From Calendula officinalis (lineage: Eukaryota; Streptophyta; Magnoliopsida; Asterales; Asteraceae), in assembly GCA_963853835.1 (NCBI GenBank), contig OY970830.1:51846401-51910400 (forward strand): DNA of 64,000 bases, written 5' to 3'. Positions within the stretch are counted from its first letter, which is position 1. Every line of letters begins with the position of its first letter. The translations under genes and the position numbers were made by a program. Shown one piece after another: positions 10,290-22,751 of this stretch. The notes below the pieces were generated by a model. That model ran no database searches and was not told the origin of the DNA. It worked only from the letters and a program-made list of their open reading frames with translations.

Positions 10290-11095
10290 TAATTACTATA
10301 ATGTAAGACAAATCAACATAATTTAGTAAAACAAATCAACATAAACAATTGTCTATCGTTACAGAATCTATAAGACAGCAATGAAAGCTATACTATAATG
10401 TAAAACAAATCAACATAATTTAGTTTATTGAATTTCAGAAGCGTTCAATTTAAAGATTCTTTTACATTTTGTCCACAAGTTTATATAAGTTTAACCATGT
10501 CGAAACTTCTAACACGATACACTCAAAATATACCGATTCTTATATTTAACGTATTATGTTTGATTAAAAAATAAATATGTATAATGATAATGAAAACAAA
10601 TCAACCTCAGATTCGTAATATTAAGACCGACATAGATGAAAACAATACGTTAGAAGTTAGAACATTCATGGTATATGTTGTGAACAAACCACAAAGGTTT
10701 AACAAGTATTGCTTTATGATGCTTGTATAACATGTTTAAAATCGAGCTCAAACAAGTCAATATATGAGAGAAGAAAGTATATATTACTATTTCACTAGGG
10801 TGCTCATCAACAAACAAATTGATTCGTATACAACATAAACCCTTCATGTTTATAACGTTGTCTCCACATCACAAGAAAAGACGAAAAAGAGGACAATTTT
10901 ATAGCACTACCACCACCATATCATTAATTTTGTACACATTATATGCCATATTATTTCAAAGGATCATGTTACCATTAACAAGTCACAAAAAATTAAAACA
11001 AGGGAAATCAGACATATTAAAATTATCTTCGGAGTAGGTGCGATTGGCACAGAATAAAAGCAGTCATGTGGTATTAAAGTAGATTTGTGCACTGT
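10290..11095. other. AT-rich intergenic DNA, no gene seen
   Basis: Contains a local duplication (tataatgta(a/g)(a/g)acaaatcaacataattta near 10297 and 10393). No convincing gene, RNA or transposon end is visible. Confidence 0.6.
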
Positions 11096-11099
11096 CCAA

Positions 11100-11425
11100 G
11101 AACCGAATCTAACCACTCGGAACCGAATCGAAAACCAAGAAAATGATTTTGGATGGACCGAGAACCCAACCGAAAACCATCAGAACCGAACCGAACCGGA
11201 TCAAGAACCAAAGGGAGGCCAACCGAACTGAGAACCGTGAAGTTTCTTCAAAGTTTTTCGGGTTTTTCTCGGTTTTGGACCGAACCGAACCGTCTGGAAC
11301 TGAATCACTCGGAACCAAGAATCAATTTTGCATGAAAATTAGAACCGGGAATCGAACCAATTTAGCTCGGTGCGATCCGATTCCGTCCGATCCTGTGCTG
11401 GTTAGTTCTCAGTCCAATTTACACA
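11100..11425. repeat. ACCGAA-rich palindromic repeat (MITE-like)
   Basis: Dense AACCGAA and TCGGTT words in both orientations. It resembles the hAT-type MITE at 47164-47712 and the pieces flanking the virus in the GDSL intron. Exact ends and a target duplication were not found here. Open frames across it are repeat products. Confidence 0.55.
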
Positions 11426-11730
11426 AGTATATATTAAAGTAGGGACAAGTCACAAAAGTTAAGGACTAACGACTAAGTTAGCCAAATTTAGGGATAACAC
11501 CATAACCTAAAAAAAATGAGAATTATATCACAGTTACTTTTTTGTCCTTGTAAACACTGAACTTTACCATGGCATGTTTAATTACTTTTTGTTCTAATGA
11601 ACACTGAAATTTTGTCTTTTTCAAACACAATTTTCATTTCGCTCCTTATTCGAAAGTTTTAAAATAGCCCCACTTTTAAACATTACTAATTTCATTTAAA
11701 AGTTCAAATTAAATGTTCTTTAAAGTTATA
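11426..11730. other. AT-rich spacer, nothing recognised
   Basis: No gene or element end was recognised in this stretch. Confidence 0.5.
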
Positions 11731-12047
11731 TTTCCTACGTTTCGAAATAAGTTATCTTTATTTTGGGGTGTTTGAGAATAAGTGATACAGTTTTAAAATT
11801 TGTCTTTATTTGGTAAAAAGTAGTGGGATTTACACCCACTAACTATTTTATTTAATATATTGAAATAATATATTTATCATTAATTTTAGTTTTAGAAAGC
11901 ATTAAACGCACTTTAATAAAAAAATGCAACACCTATTATTCACTAACTATCTGATTTAATCTAATACTTGTACAACAATCATTACAATTTTTTCTCTAAA
12001 AAGGTGTGAAACGTCAAAATATATCACTTATTATGAAATAGAGGAAG
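11731..12047. mobile_element. Stowaway-like MITE (diverged)
   Basis: The left end TTTCCTACGTTTCGAAATAA and the right end TTATGAAATAGAGGAAG (ending 12047) form imperfect inverted repeats flanked by TA (11729-11730 and 12048-12049). About 317 bp, non-coding. Termini match the family at 45765-46088. Confidence 0.7.
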
Positions 12048-12124
12048 TATAAAAACTTACCATACATTAGTGTATATAATAATTTAAAAGTTGATGTGAC
12101 AAAATATACAATAAAAATATTATA

Positions 12125-12502
12125 GGGTTCGGATCCGGTGAGGACTCAAAAACCGGTGATGACTAAAAAAAAACTCTGAAAATGATCCAAAACAAACTTT
12201 TTTCAAAAAAAATTATTTTTTAAACATAAAAATCGCAGCCTATAAGATAAAAAAATATATATAAATTTCAAAAATGATCCAAAAAAAGAATATGGATCAT
12301 AATTTTAATCCACAAAAAAATATATGGATCATTATTATGATCCACAAAAAAAAGTGGATCATAAACTTTTTTTTCAAATTTTTTTTGGTCAAATGTAGTA
12401 ATAGTCATGGGTAATATATATTTTTTTAGAATTTTTTGAAATTGTTTTGAGGTGTCCTCGCGAGTACTCACCGTTTTTTGAGTCCTCACCGGATCCCACT
12501 TC
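12125..12502. mobile_element. Mutator-type MITE with 9-10 bp target duplication
   Basis: Inverted ends share the core GGATCCGGTGAGGACTCAAA. The flanks carry AAATATTATA on both sides (12115-12124 and 12503-12512), a duplication size typical of Mutator-like elements. The interior is A-rich with repeated atgatcca(c/a)aa phrases. No transposase. Confidence 0.8.
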
Positions 12503-13280
12503 AAATATTATATATATTATTTATATTCTTAATTTGGCATGCCTAATTTTTATTTTTATGGAATCGAAGTTCTGACTCACCTTACGAGGCGACTATATAT
12601 TCTCCGGCGACACGCACTTTGTGAATAAACCGGAGTCAACGCGGATGAACCTTTGTGGCGTTAAGGTATTTTTTCTTCTCATATGAAATATTTTTGCACT
12701 CACATTTTGTTTTTTTAATATAAAATGACATCTGGTATATTATTAGTTAATTGACAGTTATGCTTTTGACAATACAGTAAAACCTCCATAAATTAATACT
12801 CGATAAATTAATAACCTCGATAAAATTAATAATTTATCCGGTCCCAACATGGGACTAGTACAAAATCGGACCCCAATCGATAAAATAATAAGATAATAAT
12901 TTTTTTGAAATCCAAATGTAAATATATTAGTCCCAACCAAACTATAAATTAATAATTACTAAAATAAAATTCCAAAATTCTAGAGTTATCAAGTAAAAAA
13001 TGAATCTATAGTCACTTGTTTTTTTGTGAACTTCAAATCTATATTGAGTTCATCTTTTAAAATTTATGATTAGACATTTTATAGTGATCAATCTAGATCT
13101 ATGTACATTGAACTTGACAAGTTCATTAATGTGGGAATTTTGAAGGTCTTGTGAATGTGAATGTGATGCAGAATATTGAAGGTCCTTTGAATATGTGAAT
13201 ACGTATTAGATAAGTTGCTTTATAATAATATTATCTTTAAATTAATAATTTATTAATTTATCGATAAATTAATATCTCGC

Positions 13281-14601
13281 TGATGTGCTAAATCTAGTTA
13301 TAAAATAATCACATAAATACGCCTTCTCTAGATTACCACACTCTTAGGAAAGTATGACCTAATCGTGAGTAATACAATTCAGGTAAGTACTTCGGGTGTT
13401 CATTTCTGCAGGGAACAGTTAAGCTGACTAAATAACTTAATACTAATGATTTAATCTAAAGGAATGCATAAAGTAGAGGTTTTTGTTTTCTTAAACTAAT
13501 TAACTGAATTTAATTAAAAGTAACTGTGAACTTTTCAAAAATGAGACAACTTGACAAAGTGGTAAAACTGTGTTCAAATAAGAGAGAGAATATTCACTAT
13601 GATCGATTCCGTCTAAGTCTAGGTTTGATTGGTTAAGTCCCGATTTAATTGATATTCTAGAAGTTAAGGAAGCAGTGGTCTCTAATTCCCTATAATGACC
13701 TTACTATCACTCTTAAGGAATATTTTCACAAAGGGTCATACTACGGTCACACTTCGGTTTGTTAACTAAACTCAATTCTCTAGATCTAGTGAATTGCTAA
13801 CTACGTCACCGAGATGAAAAGTTAAGTTAATTATTAACTAGAATTGCTAGTGATCAATCAACAAGACAATCAATAACCAAACAGATCAAACAATCAGATT
13901 TTTAATAGTAAACCAAAAGGGTCTTTGATATAAAGAAACAAATGTTCAAAACCATATTAAAATCCTAAAACTATTAAACCTAAATCCTAGATTTCATCTA
14001 CTCATAGCGAATATAAGATGATTACCACATAGACTTGCTAATAATCATCAAACAAACGTAAGAAATCAATAACATAAACATAGTATCGAATAGAAGCAAT
14101 AAAAACCAATGTTTAAGCTTTAGAATCTTGATGTTGAGAGCTCCAGGGTTCTTATTTTCGGCTGCCACAATGCTAGCTCAAAAAGTTCTGAATCCAGATC
14201 TGCAGTTTCGCTTAAATAAGTGTCAGATCGCTGGAAATCGCGTCGCTATATGTGAAATCGCTTTGCTATATGTGTGCCCGCGTCTTTTCGCGTCGCTATC
14301 TCGACTCTATGTGCTCTTTTTGATGGCAAACAGCGACTCGAAATAGCGCTTTGTTCTAAAATTGCGTGATAGTTAGCGTGAGAGATAGCGGCGCTATCTA
14401 AAGATAGCGACGCTATCTTCTTCAGATTCTGGGATTTTCATTTTCTTGTGTCGTGTTGACCTGTTTTGTCACTTTTTCTTCTATAGCCTGAAAAACACAA
14501 TGGAGACTATTTTTGAGTGATAACATCGTATTCTAATCAATAAACATACACAAAAAGAGGAATATTGACATATAAATATATGTATAAATATGCCAATATC
14601 A
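13281..14601 (-). repeat. Athila 3' LTR
   Basis: 1321 bp. Compared with the 5' LTR it lacks a block of about 90 bases (present around 44243-44335) and has many substitutions, so the insertion is old. It carries palindromic words GATAGCGGCGCTATC (14384-14398) and GATAGCGACGCTATC (14403-14417). Confidence 0.92.
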
Positions 14602-14640
14602 AGATGCTCACACTTGAACTTTGCTTGTCCTCAAGCAAAT
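14602..14640 (-). other. Athila polypurine tract region
   Basis: On the minus strand the bases just before the 3' LTR read TTGAGGACAAGCAAAGTTCA then AGTGTGAGCATCT. This is the conserved sequence that precedes the 3' LTR in Athila elements, where plus-strand DNA synthesis is primed. Confidence 0.6.
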
Positions 14641-15079
14641 CATCATAAAAAATAATTCAATCAGCTGATAACAATATAAAATAATCGACATTTTATCTCA
14701 ATTTTATTCTTAGTAGCACAACAATTTTCAGAACCTAGTCAAATTTAGCAGTTAAAATTTTCACTATATTTTATGCCCAAGTTTGTGTAAGATATTAGCT
14801 AACTTTTCACATATCTAATTAATTTTTCAAATTTGCTAATTAGACTACTTTTAACTTAGATCCTCATCATTCTTGCATAACCTATAAATATCATCTTTAT
14901 GAAAATTACCCAACTAATAAGGTTAAATAAAGAAAATTTAGTTTATTTATTCATTTCATAGCTTATTTGATTTATTTATTCATGATTTGCATGCTTATTT
15001 ATTTATCCACTTATTTTTCATTTCTTTCATACATGCTTTGCATGTTTATAAGTTTTATTTATTTGGTTTACTAGAGGAA

Positions 15080-15395
15080 ATCGCAACTTTCTTTGAGCAC
15101 CCGCGTAGAAGACGTTCAGCCAACATATCCAGATCAGTTGACCTTAGTATGCTAGGTTTAAAAGACCCCGCGAGCTTACTTGCCGGGAACCCAAGGTTGG
15201 TTAATTGTTCCCCCTAAATATTTAATTAGGTATTTATTTAATCATCGATTCGAACCTGACTTGCGAGAGTATCCTTGAATGAACTTTTGGCCAACATATC
15301 CGGATCAGGTGACCTTAGTATGCTAGGTTTGAAGGACCCCGCGAGTCTACTTGCCTGAACCCAACAAGGCCAGATTGTTCTCACCGACTCTTAAA
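15080..15395 (-). repeat. Imperfect direct repeat pair in Athila 3' region
   Basis: The phrase gaccttagtatgctaggttt and its surroundings (ccaacatatcc(a/g)gatcag, gaccccgcgag) occur twice, at about 15122-15180 and 15291-15350, a spacing of about 170 bases. Non-coding; function unknown. Confidence 0.65.
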
Positions 15396-15693
15396 TTTTT
15401 CATTTATATTTATTATTTAGTAAAATTAGGCACGTAAACTAAAGGTTCTTAACCTAACCTAATGTCATCTGGAGTTAGCATTGCTAATCTTATTTTTCTA
15501 AAAGATGATTTTTATAAATTTTGCAAGACATTTCAAATTTTCCAAGTTAAAAATGGTTAATTAACGAGTTAAGAAAAAAATTAGATCGATGAAAAGCCAC
15601 AAAAATTGACACATAAAAGCTAGGTAAACTTTTGACCTTTAAAAATGACTTTATTGTCTAAAAATTGGTTTCTAAGGTTTTGAGATGTGTCTA

Positions 15694-15695
<2 letters not shown>

Positions 15696-15728
<33 letters not shown>
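15696..15728. repeat. Poly(A) homopolymer tract
   Basis: An uninterrupted A run of about 32 bases in the non-coding 3' part of the Athila element. Probably slippage expansion; length is unreliable in any assembly. Confidence 0.9.
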
Positions 15729-15733
<5 letters not shown>

Positions 15734-16178
15734 TGAAATGGTTGTGTGTTTTATTTAGATGATTTAAATGAGAACTACCAAAATGGTGGAATCCACCCCC
15801 ATGCCCACACTTAAAGAGTTGTATTGTCCTCAATGCAATAAAAATTATGAACAAAAAGTAAAAGGCAAAAGGGAACGTTACTCCCTGAGGGTATTTTGTG
15901 TATTCAGGTAATGTTATCATCCAAAAGCTATATCCATTTCTGAGCAATTCCATCCAGTTCAAAAGCTCATCACATTATAACATAACAAAAAGTAGAGAAA
16001 AAAATAAAAGCAGTAACATAGATTAAAATAAAATTAACTAAACAAAACGACAAAAATACGAAATTGTTTAAAGAATAATGTACAACCAAATCGAAAAATT
16101 GTTTTAAAACCAAAACATGGGGGTCAATGGTCACGCCCATCAAGAGGCTGCGTCGGGCCGTACTGGTTGAACTAGTCC

Positions 16179-17258
16179 TCAAACGTGGGGAAATGTACCA
16201 ATATGGTAACGGGTTATGGGCCTCGACCGGTACGTGGTGAAGAATTCAAGTACCAACTCGGAGTAGACCGGTTCTCGTAACGTGAGGGCAACTTCCCATG
16301 CATTGCATGTGAATAAAGCTTGCCCTTCTCTGTCCGGAAGCTCACGAATCAAATATGCCCGTATGGCTTCTTCTTTTCCCAATGTTGCAAGTTGGTCCCA
16401 TTTAGGGGTTCGGCCCACATGCACGTTTTTGTGCATTATCTTGTTTCTTTTCTCATCATAGTAAATTCTCGGGCTTTCGTTGCGGATAGTCGAGAATTCC
16501 TCAAATACGTGATAAACTTCGTTTTTGAGTACCAGCGGAAAACCGTCCTTATGCATGGGAACTTCAATTTCATCCTCAGATTCATCTTCCGAGGCGGATG
16601 ATGATGGAGTTGAGGTTCTTGTTCGCTGCCAATCACAAAATAGGGTAACAAGAAGGTAATCATTAGAAGTGTTATTTAACAGAAACAATTAAAAGATAAA
16701 TAAGGGAATTGATATAAGAATATGTCAATTAACAACCCCAATTTCCATTACCCACACTTAGTTGTTAAACTAAGTGTGAAACTATGTAACACTCAAAATG
16801 AATTTGACAATGAACATTTTAAATTTTTGTAAAATATCCTGCAATATAAGTGTTTATCCCATGAATGAAATTAATAATTTACCACAAGTGTATAAATTTA
16901 ACAAGTCTTTCGACAAATCATATCAAAATTAAGCCAATAACACAATATAGTCAATTTAATAAGCCAATCATCATAAATTTCGGATTTTTGCCTTAATCTC
17001 AACACTAGTTCACATGGTTTTCTCCTAAAAAGCAAATCTAAGCCCTAAAAATTCGAAATTTATACTAGGGTTTAGCAAAAATTCGACTAAGTAACGAGCT
17101 ATGGCTTAAATCAATAGCTAATCAAGAAAAATTGGAAGAAATTAACAAAAAGTCCTATTTTTCTGACCTAACAAGAAAAACCCACCAAACTCTAAGATTT
17201 ATACCCTAAAACATGGATTAATGGAAGAAAAGAGTAGTATACCAACCTTAGATGCCAT
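16179..17258 (-). pseudogene. Athila third ORF (env-position protein), probably spliced
   Basis: The main exon (16625-16179) encodes an acidic N-terminal tract (SSSASEDESEDE) followed by a region with TPKWDQLATLGKEEAIRAYL and YSELVLEFFTTYR, the conserved core of the Athila ORF found after integrase. An acceptor (tgattggcag) lies directly before its first codon. A short 5' exon at 17258-17247 (ATG GCA TCT AAG) followed by GT would splice in frame to give MASKRTRTSTPSSS. That models a spliced message, as expected for a gene in the env position. It ends after about 150 residues, far shorter than full Athila ORFs, so it is truncated. Its role in the element is not established. Confidence 0.6.
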
Positions 17259-17399
17259 AGAGATGAAGAAAAGTAGAAGGAATCGGAGAAAAGAGGTCGG
17301 ATCTGAGTGTTCTTGGTTGCTGGTCGAAGGAATTCGCGAGAGGCTAGGGTTTGTATGTAGCGTTTACACGATCTGAAGAGAGACGGGGGTTTTATAATC

Positions 17400-17570
17400 G
17401 TTGAATATCGCGTCGCTATCTCGGGGAGATAGCGTCGCTATTTCGCGCGGTCATGCGTATGTCCAGGCTCGGATGAGATAACGAGACGCTATTTATTTCC
17501 TACTCGCGATTTTGGGTCTCTGTTTAGATTCGAATTGGGCAGATAGCACCGCTATCGGCAGATTTTTGAA
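17400..17570 (-). repeat. CGCTATC/GATAGCG motif cluster outside the LTR
   Basis: Words CGTCGCTATC, GAGATAGCGTCGC and GATAGCACCGCTATC lie just upstream of the third ORF. They match the palindromic words of the LTRs 3 kb away. Confidence 0.6.
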
Positions 17571-17857
17571 TTTTTTTTATTTTTTATTATTTTTTTTAAA
17601 CGCGGAAAGGAAACACGGGTTGCCTCCCGAGAAGCGCTTCATGGATTTACGAGTCTAGAGCTTGACTCGGTGCTGCTCTCGTGCTTCTTTTTCTTCATTT
17701 TGGCGAGATACCCAACCTCTCCTTGTCTTTGTTCGTCACCCATTTCCTTGAAGTATAATTTAAGGCAATGACCATTTATGCTGAAATGATCACCATTCTC
17801 GGTAACAAGGTCAACAAAGCCAGATGGGTGTTGTTTGACAACCGTGTATGGACCAAC

Positions 17858-18790
17858 TCATTTTGATTTTAGTTTTCCAGGGGAAAACTTATATCGAGAT
17901 TGATAGATTACGACCTTATCACCCACCTCAAAATTCTTCCGGGTCCTTAACTTCTTATCCTGCAAATGCTTACTCCTTTCTTTGTAAATCTGGGAGTTCT
18001 CATATGCATGAAAGCTTTCTTCATCGTGCTCGTTGAGTTGATGACTCATTTCCGTCCCACCCAAGATGACATTCATGTTACATTCCTTGATTGCCCAATA
18101 TGCTTTGTGTTCAATCTCAAAAGGAAGGTGACACGCTTTTCCGTACACCATGCGGTATGGTGTGTATCCGGTGGGAGTTTTGAAAGCGGTTCGGAATGCC
18201 CATAAGGAATCATCAAGACGTTGAGACCCCATCTTGGGATTTTTCACAATGGATTTTTCAAGAATTCTTTTCAAGGCTCTATTAGTGTTCTCGACTTGAC
18301 CACTCTTTTGTGGGTGATAAGCCGTCGAGAACCGATGGTGGACACCATATCGTTGGAGAGTTTTCTCCAAGAGAAGATTAGCAAAGTGGGTGCCACGATC
18401 ACTAATAATAGCCCTTGGGCATCCGAAACGACAAAATAAGGATCTCACGAAGTTAACTACAACTCGGTCATCATTAGTTGGTAATGCTTTTGCCTCGGCC
18501 CATTTGGACACGTAGTCAACCGCCACAAGTATGTACTTGTTGCCGTGAGAACTTGGGAATGGTCCCATGAAATCGATGCCCGACACGTCGAATATCTCAC
18601 AAACTTGGATGCCATGCTGGGGAATTTCATCCCGTTTGGAGAGGCTTCTGGTACGTTGACATGCATCACATGTCTTGACTAATGTGTGGGCATCTTTGAA
18701 GATGGTCGGCCAGTAGAATCCCGCATCTAACCCTTTCCGAGCGGTATAGTGTGTTCCGAAGTGACCTCTGCTAGGTCCTTTATGACATTC
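17858..18790 (-). pseudogene. Athila integrase
   Basis: The frame is open from about 18790. It contains the end of the zinc-binding HHCC module (CDACQRTRSLSKRDE), then the catalytic core with GIDFMGPFPSSHGNKYILV (first Asp), ISDRGTHF (second Asp) and QVENTNRALKRIL (Glu). The D,D,E triad is intact. The C-terminal part has KLRTRKNFEVGDKVVIYQSR and ends at a stop around 17858. The enzyme would insert element cDNA into chromosomes. The domain reads well, but it is cut off from the upstream polyprotein by stops, so the element cannot make a working Pol. Confidence 0.85.
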
Positions 18791-21700
18791 GTTGAGAATG
18801 TCCTTTGCTTAATCACCAGAGACACATCGTCTATGCATGAGATCGGCACCAACTTGGAAAAGATATGGGGGCTCCCAATGATAATGCTTAATATCTGAAA
18901 AGAACATCCCCTTTGTTGATGGGTCATCCCTTTCACAAGAACACTTGTCGCTAGATAATTTGCAAAGTCGGGAAACCATGGGTCATTTTCATCGGTGTCT
19001 TATAAAGCATTTACGGCCTCGAGTAATTCTTCAGGAAAGGTATCATCAATCTCATTCTCATTAAGCTCCTCAAGATGAGGGTTCTCGAGACGGGATAGAT
19101 GATCCGCAGCAAGGTTCTTCGCCCCCTTTTTGTCCTTGATCTCAATGTCGTATTCTTGTAGGAGAAGAATCCAACGATGAGTCTTGGTTTAACGTCTTGC
19201 TTGGCGAAGAGGTACTTCAATGCAGAGTGATCCGTATAGACACTGTTTTTAGATAGCACCAGATAAGGATGGAATTTGTCAAATGCGAAAACCACAACTA
19301 AAAGCTATTTTTCGGTGGTGGTATAATTCGCTTGAGCACCGGTGAGCGTTCGACTAGCGTAATATATCGGTTGAAAATGATTGTTCACACGATGTCCCAA
19401 CACCGCACCGAGTGCGTAATCACTCGCATCACACATGAGTTCGAATGGTAAATCTCAATTAGGAGATACCATGATAGGAGCATTTGTGAGACGGTCTTCC
19501 AAAAGATCGAAGGCCTCCACACACTCGGGATCAAACACAAAGGGTATGTCCTTTTGAAGAAGATGAGTGATGGGTCGGGTTATCTTAGAGAAGTCCTTGA
19601 TAAACCTACGGTAAAAGCCCGCATGACTGAGAAAGCTTCTCACTGCTTTGACATTTGAGTGCGGAGGAAGTTTAGAAATAACGTCGATTTTTGATTTATC
19701 GATCTCCAACCCTTGCTTAGAAATTTTATGTCCCAATACGATGCCTTCACGCACCATAAAGTGACATTTCTCCCAATTAAGTACGAGATGTGAATTCTCG
19801 CACCTAATGAGAACACGCTCGAGACTGTCGAGGCACGAATCAAAAGAATTTCCAAAGACTGAAAAGTCGTCCATGAAAACTTCCATGCAATCCTCGATCA
19901 TGTCTTGTAAGATGGATGTCATGCACCGTTGAAATGTGGCAGGTGCATTACATCACCCAAATGGCATCCTTCTATATGCAAAGGTACCGAACGTACACGT
20001 GAAGGTGGTTTTTTCTTGGTCCTCGGGATCGATGGGGATTTGAAAGTAGCCAGAGAAACCGTCCAAGAAACAATAAAAGTTGTTTCCGGCTAGTCTCTCT
20101 AACATTTGATCAATGAAAGGTAGATGAAAGTGATCCGTGCGAGTTGCATCATTGAGTTTTCGGTACTCAATGCACACTCGCCACCCCGTGACAGTTTGAG
20201 TTGGAACAAGTTCGTTCTTATCGTTATGAACAACTGTCGTCCCTCCTTTTTTAGAACCACATGGACCGGACTCACCCATGGACTATCTGAGATGGGATAG
20301 ATGAGACCTTCATCAAGTAGTTTTAAAACCTCCTTTTTGACCACATCTTTCAACCTTCTTTGTCTTTGTACACTTGGCTTGAAATTGTCCCCCATGAGGA
20401 TTTTGTGTGTACAGAAGATAGGGTTGATTCCCGGTATGTCCGCTGTTTTCCAGGCAAGAGTCCGTTTGTGAGATTTCAGGATTTTCACTAACTGGGTTTT
20501 TTCAGTAGAGGATAGGTTCGAAGAGATGATGACTGGCAGTTCAGATTCTTCTTGCAGGAAAGCATACTCTAGGTGGTCGGGTAACGGTTTAAGCTCTAAG
20601 GAAGGAGGGTCCTCTAGTGATGTTTTGATTCAGAGTTTTTGTTCAGGTTCAAATTTCTCAAAATCATCTTCATTTTCTTCCGAATCCTGTTCGTCAAGGT
20701 GAAGTAATTCCTCGAGCTCTAAGAGATCTTGGATGGATTCGGGAGAGTCTAGAGTGACATCCCCATGAATAATGATGTCATCGCAATCTAGGTTAAGAAA
20801 TGAAGTGATTTCCTCCTCCATGCATACATCGATGATGTCGATGAAGTTGCATGTTTCATCAGAGGCACAGGTATGTCTCATCGCTTTCTCAATGGAGAAA
20901 GTGACTCAGTCATTTCCTACACCTAAACTGAGCTGTTTTTCGGTGACTAAGATGATGGCACTTGCTGTATTCAGAAATGGTCTCCCTAGGATAAGAGGGA
21001 CATTTAGCTCTTCTGGTATGTCTAGAATCACAAAGTCTGCTGGAAATATGAATTTATCAACATTGACTGGGACGTTCTCTGCTATGCCTAATGGGTATTT
21101 GTATGACAGGTCTGCTAGTCTAACACTCATCCTAGTCGGTTTAAGATATGTTAATCCTAGTTTAAGGTACATCGACAAGGGCATTAAACTTATGCTAGCT
21201 CCTAAGTCCGCTAGTGCTTTACAAGGTGGTAAATTATCTATAAGACAAGGGATTATGAAACTCCCTAGATCACCCTTCTTCGGTGGCATGTTCGATTGGA
21301 GGATAGGTGAGCACTCCTCACTTAATACTGCTGAAGATGCTTCCTCCATTTGCATCTTGCTAGAAACCAGGTCCTTGATAAACTTGCCATAGTTCGGCAT
21401 CCCTGCTAACATGTCAACCAAAGGAACGTTAATGTGCACCTGTTTAATCATGTCAAAAAACTTACCGTATTTTTCTTTAAGTTTTTCTTTCCTCAACCGT
21501 TGAGGGAAAGGCACCTTCGGTATGTACGAGTTTGTTGCGTCTGGGTTAGTAGAGATGTGCGTATCCTTTGGTTTTGTTGCTTCCGACTCTCTTGTGTTTT
21601 CGATCTTTTCCATTGCTGGCTCCTCTTCATCAATCAAAATCTCCTCAGCAACATGTTCATTAGAAGATTTTTCATTAGTATTCAAAACAGGTGAACTTAC

Positions 21701-21934
21701 CGTTCAACCACTTCGAGTAGTGATAGCTTTAGCATTTTCAAATCTTCGTTTTGGATTGTCTTCTATTCTGGGTGGTAGACTGCCCTACGTTCTATCTTGT
21801 AATTCTTCGGCAATCCTACCCGTATTTCTCTCTAGACTTTGAATTGCTGCTTGCTGATTTCTGATGATCTGATCTTGCTCCTCATCTTTCTTATCTTGTT
21901 TTTCCATATACTTATCAAACATGATTTCCATTGA
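18791..21934 (-). pseudogene. Athila protease, reverse transcriptase and RNase H
   Basis: Protease lies at about 21000-21300 (DLGASISLMPLSMYLKLGL, the Athila form with D-L-G-A; later ILGRPFLNTA). RT blocks are at about 19953-20490 (GLIYPISDSPWVSPV, YRKLNDATR, FLDGFSGYFQI, RRMPFG) and 19455-19922 (EVFMDDFSVFG active site, then LNWEKCHFM and FLSHAGFYRRFIKDF). An RNase H fragment lies at about 19011-19295. Several frameshifts and stops interrupt the reading, for example near 20620, 19950 and 19300. The N-terminal end is cut at 21934, where the Gypsy-like element is inserted. It belongs directly downstream of the gag at 42364-43586. Confidence 0.88.
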
Positions 21935-22751
21935 TGAAACATCCCATATTTTGGGGAAATTTAAAAAAAATTTAAATAAATAAAATAAAACATTTCCCCC
22001 CCAAAAGTACAAGTAAACAAACGGTCTCATCTCATTAAGATAAAAATAAACCAGCTCATGGTTTTTAATGCGGAATAAAATAATTGTTTCAAAAACATTT
22101 GACTCAAATAAACGTTTGGAATCCAAATCCACAAAAGCTCATCGAGTAACAGCTCATCCAATGCACTTGCCCTAGTACCTACAAAATGGAGGGGAGTGTT
22201 TGGGGTCAGCCACTGCTGAGTGAATAATCAACACAATAACGTACACATACAAGCAATCCACACCACATATGTGATCCCTAGAGACTCTACTCAATTCTCG
22301 TTTATTAAGCCTTTTATTAATTTCAATTGGTTCGCCAATGCCGTGACGAATCCACAACGCGTGCCCCTGCTCTCGCGCTCGTCACTAGCACCCCTTCCAA
22401 CACCCACCAGTGTCCCGCAGTACCACGCTGACAGTCGTGAATTGTACTTGGCTCGGGAAGAGTTGGCTACCTCATGAATCTCAAATATAGTTAGTTAGTT
22501 TTATTAACGTGTTGACCCATTACAACATGTACTCATATAAAACTAACAGCTCAAGCTCAAGTATATCATCTCATAGATATATAACCACATAGCACAACCC
22601 AAGTGCATAACAACTCATAATCAAAACTCAAGTACACAAATCATTCACAACAACAAGCTTAGCTCAATCAATCACAGTTCATAACATATAGCACGTAATC
22701 ATGACTCAAATGTAAGTGCAAGTTTAGAGTGAGATCACCCACCTCGAATAG
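21935..22751 (-). repeat. 3' LTR of the non-autonomous Gypsy-like element, part 1
   Basis: The outer 817 bases of the 3' LTR, up to and including the AATAG duplicated by the Copia insertion. It continues at 33546. The intact LTR at 39322-42363 reads through this point (cctcgAATAGacgtatg near 40127), which supplies the empty site. Confidence 0.93.

Noticed and set aside
11109..11442. Open frames in three frames rich in Arg, Thr, Glu, Asn, Pro
   Set aside because: They follow the ACCGAA-rich repeat, not a gene.
21785..22132. A 115-codon minus-strand frame spanning 21934/21935
   Set aside because: It crosses the insertion junction: only the part below 21935 is Athila coding sequence, the rest is LTR.
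22172..22477. Short open frames, repeated as near-identical frames at 39558-39743
   Set aside because: They lie in the two LTRs of the Gypsy-like element, so identity reflects LTR duplication and not conserved genes.
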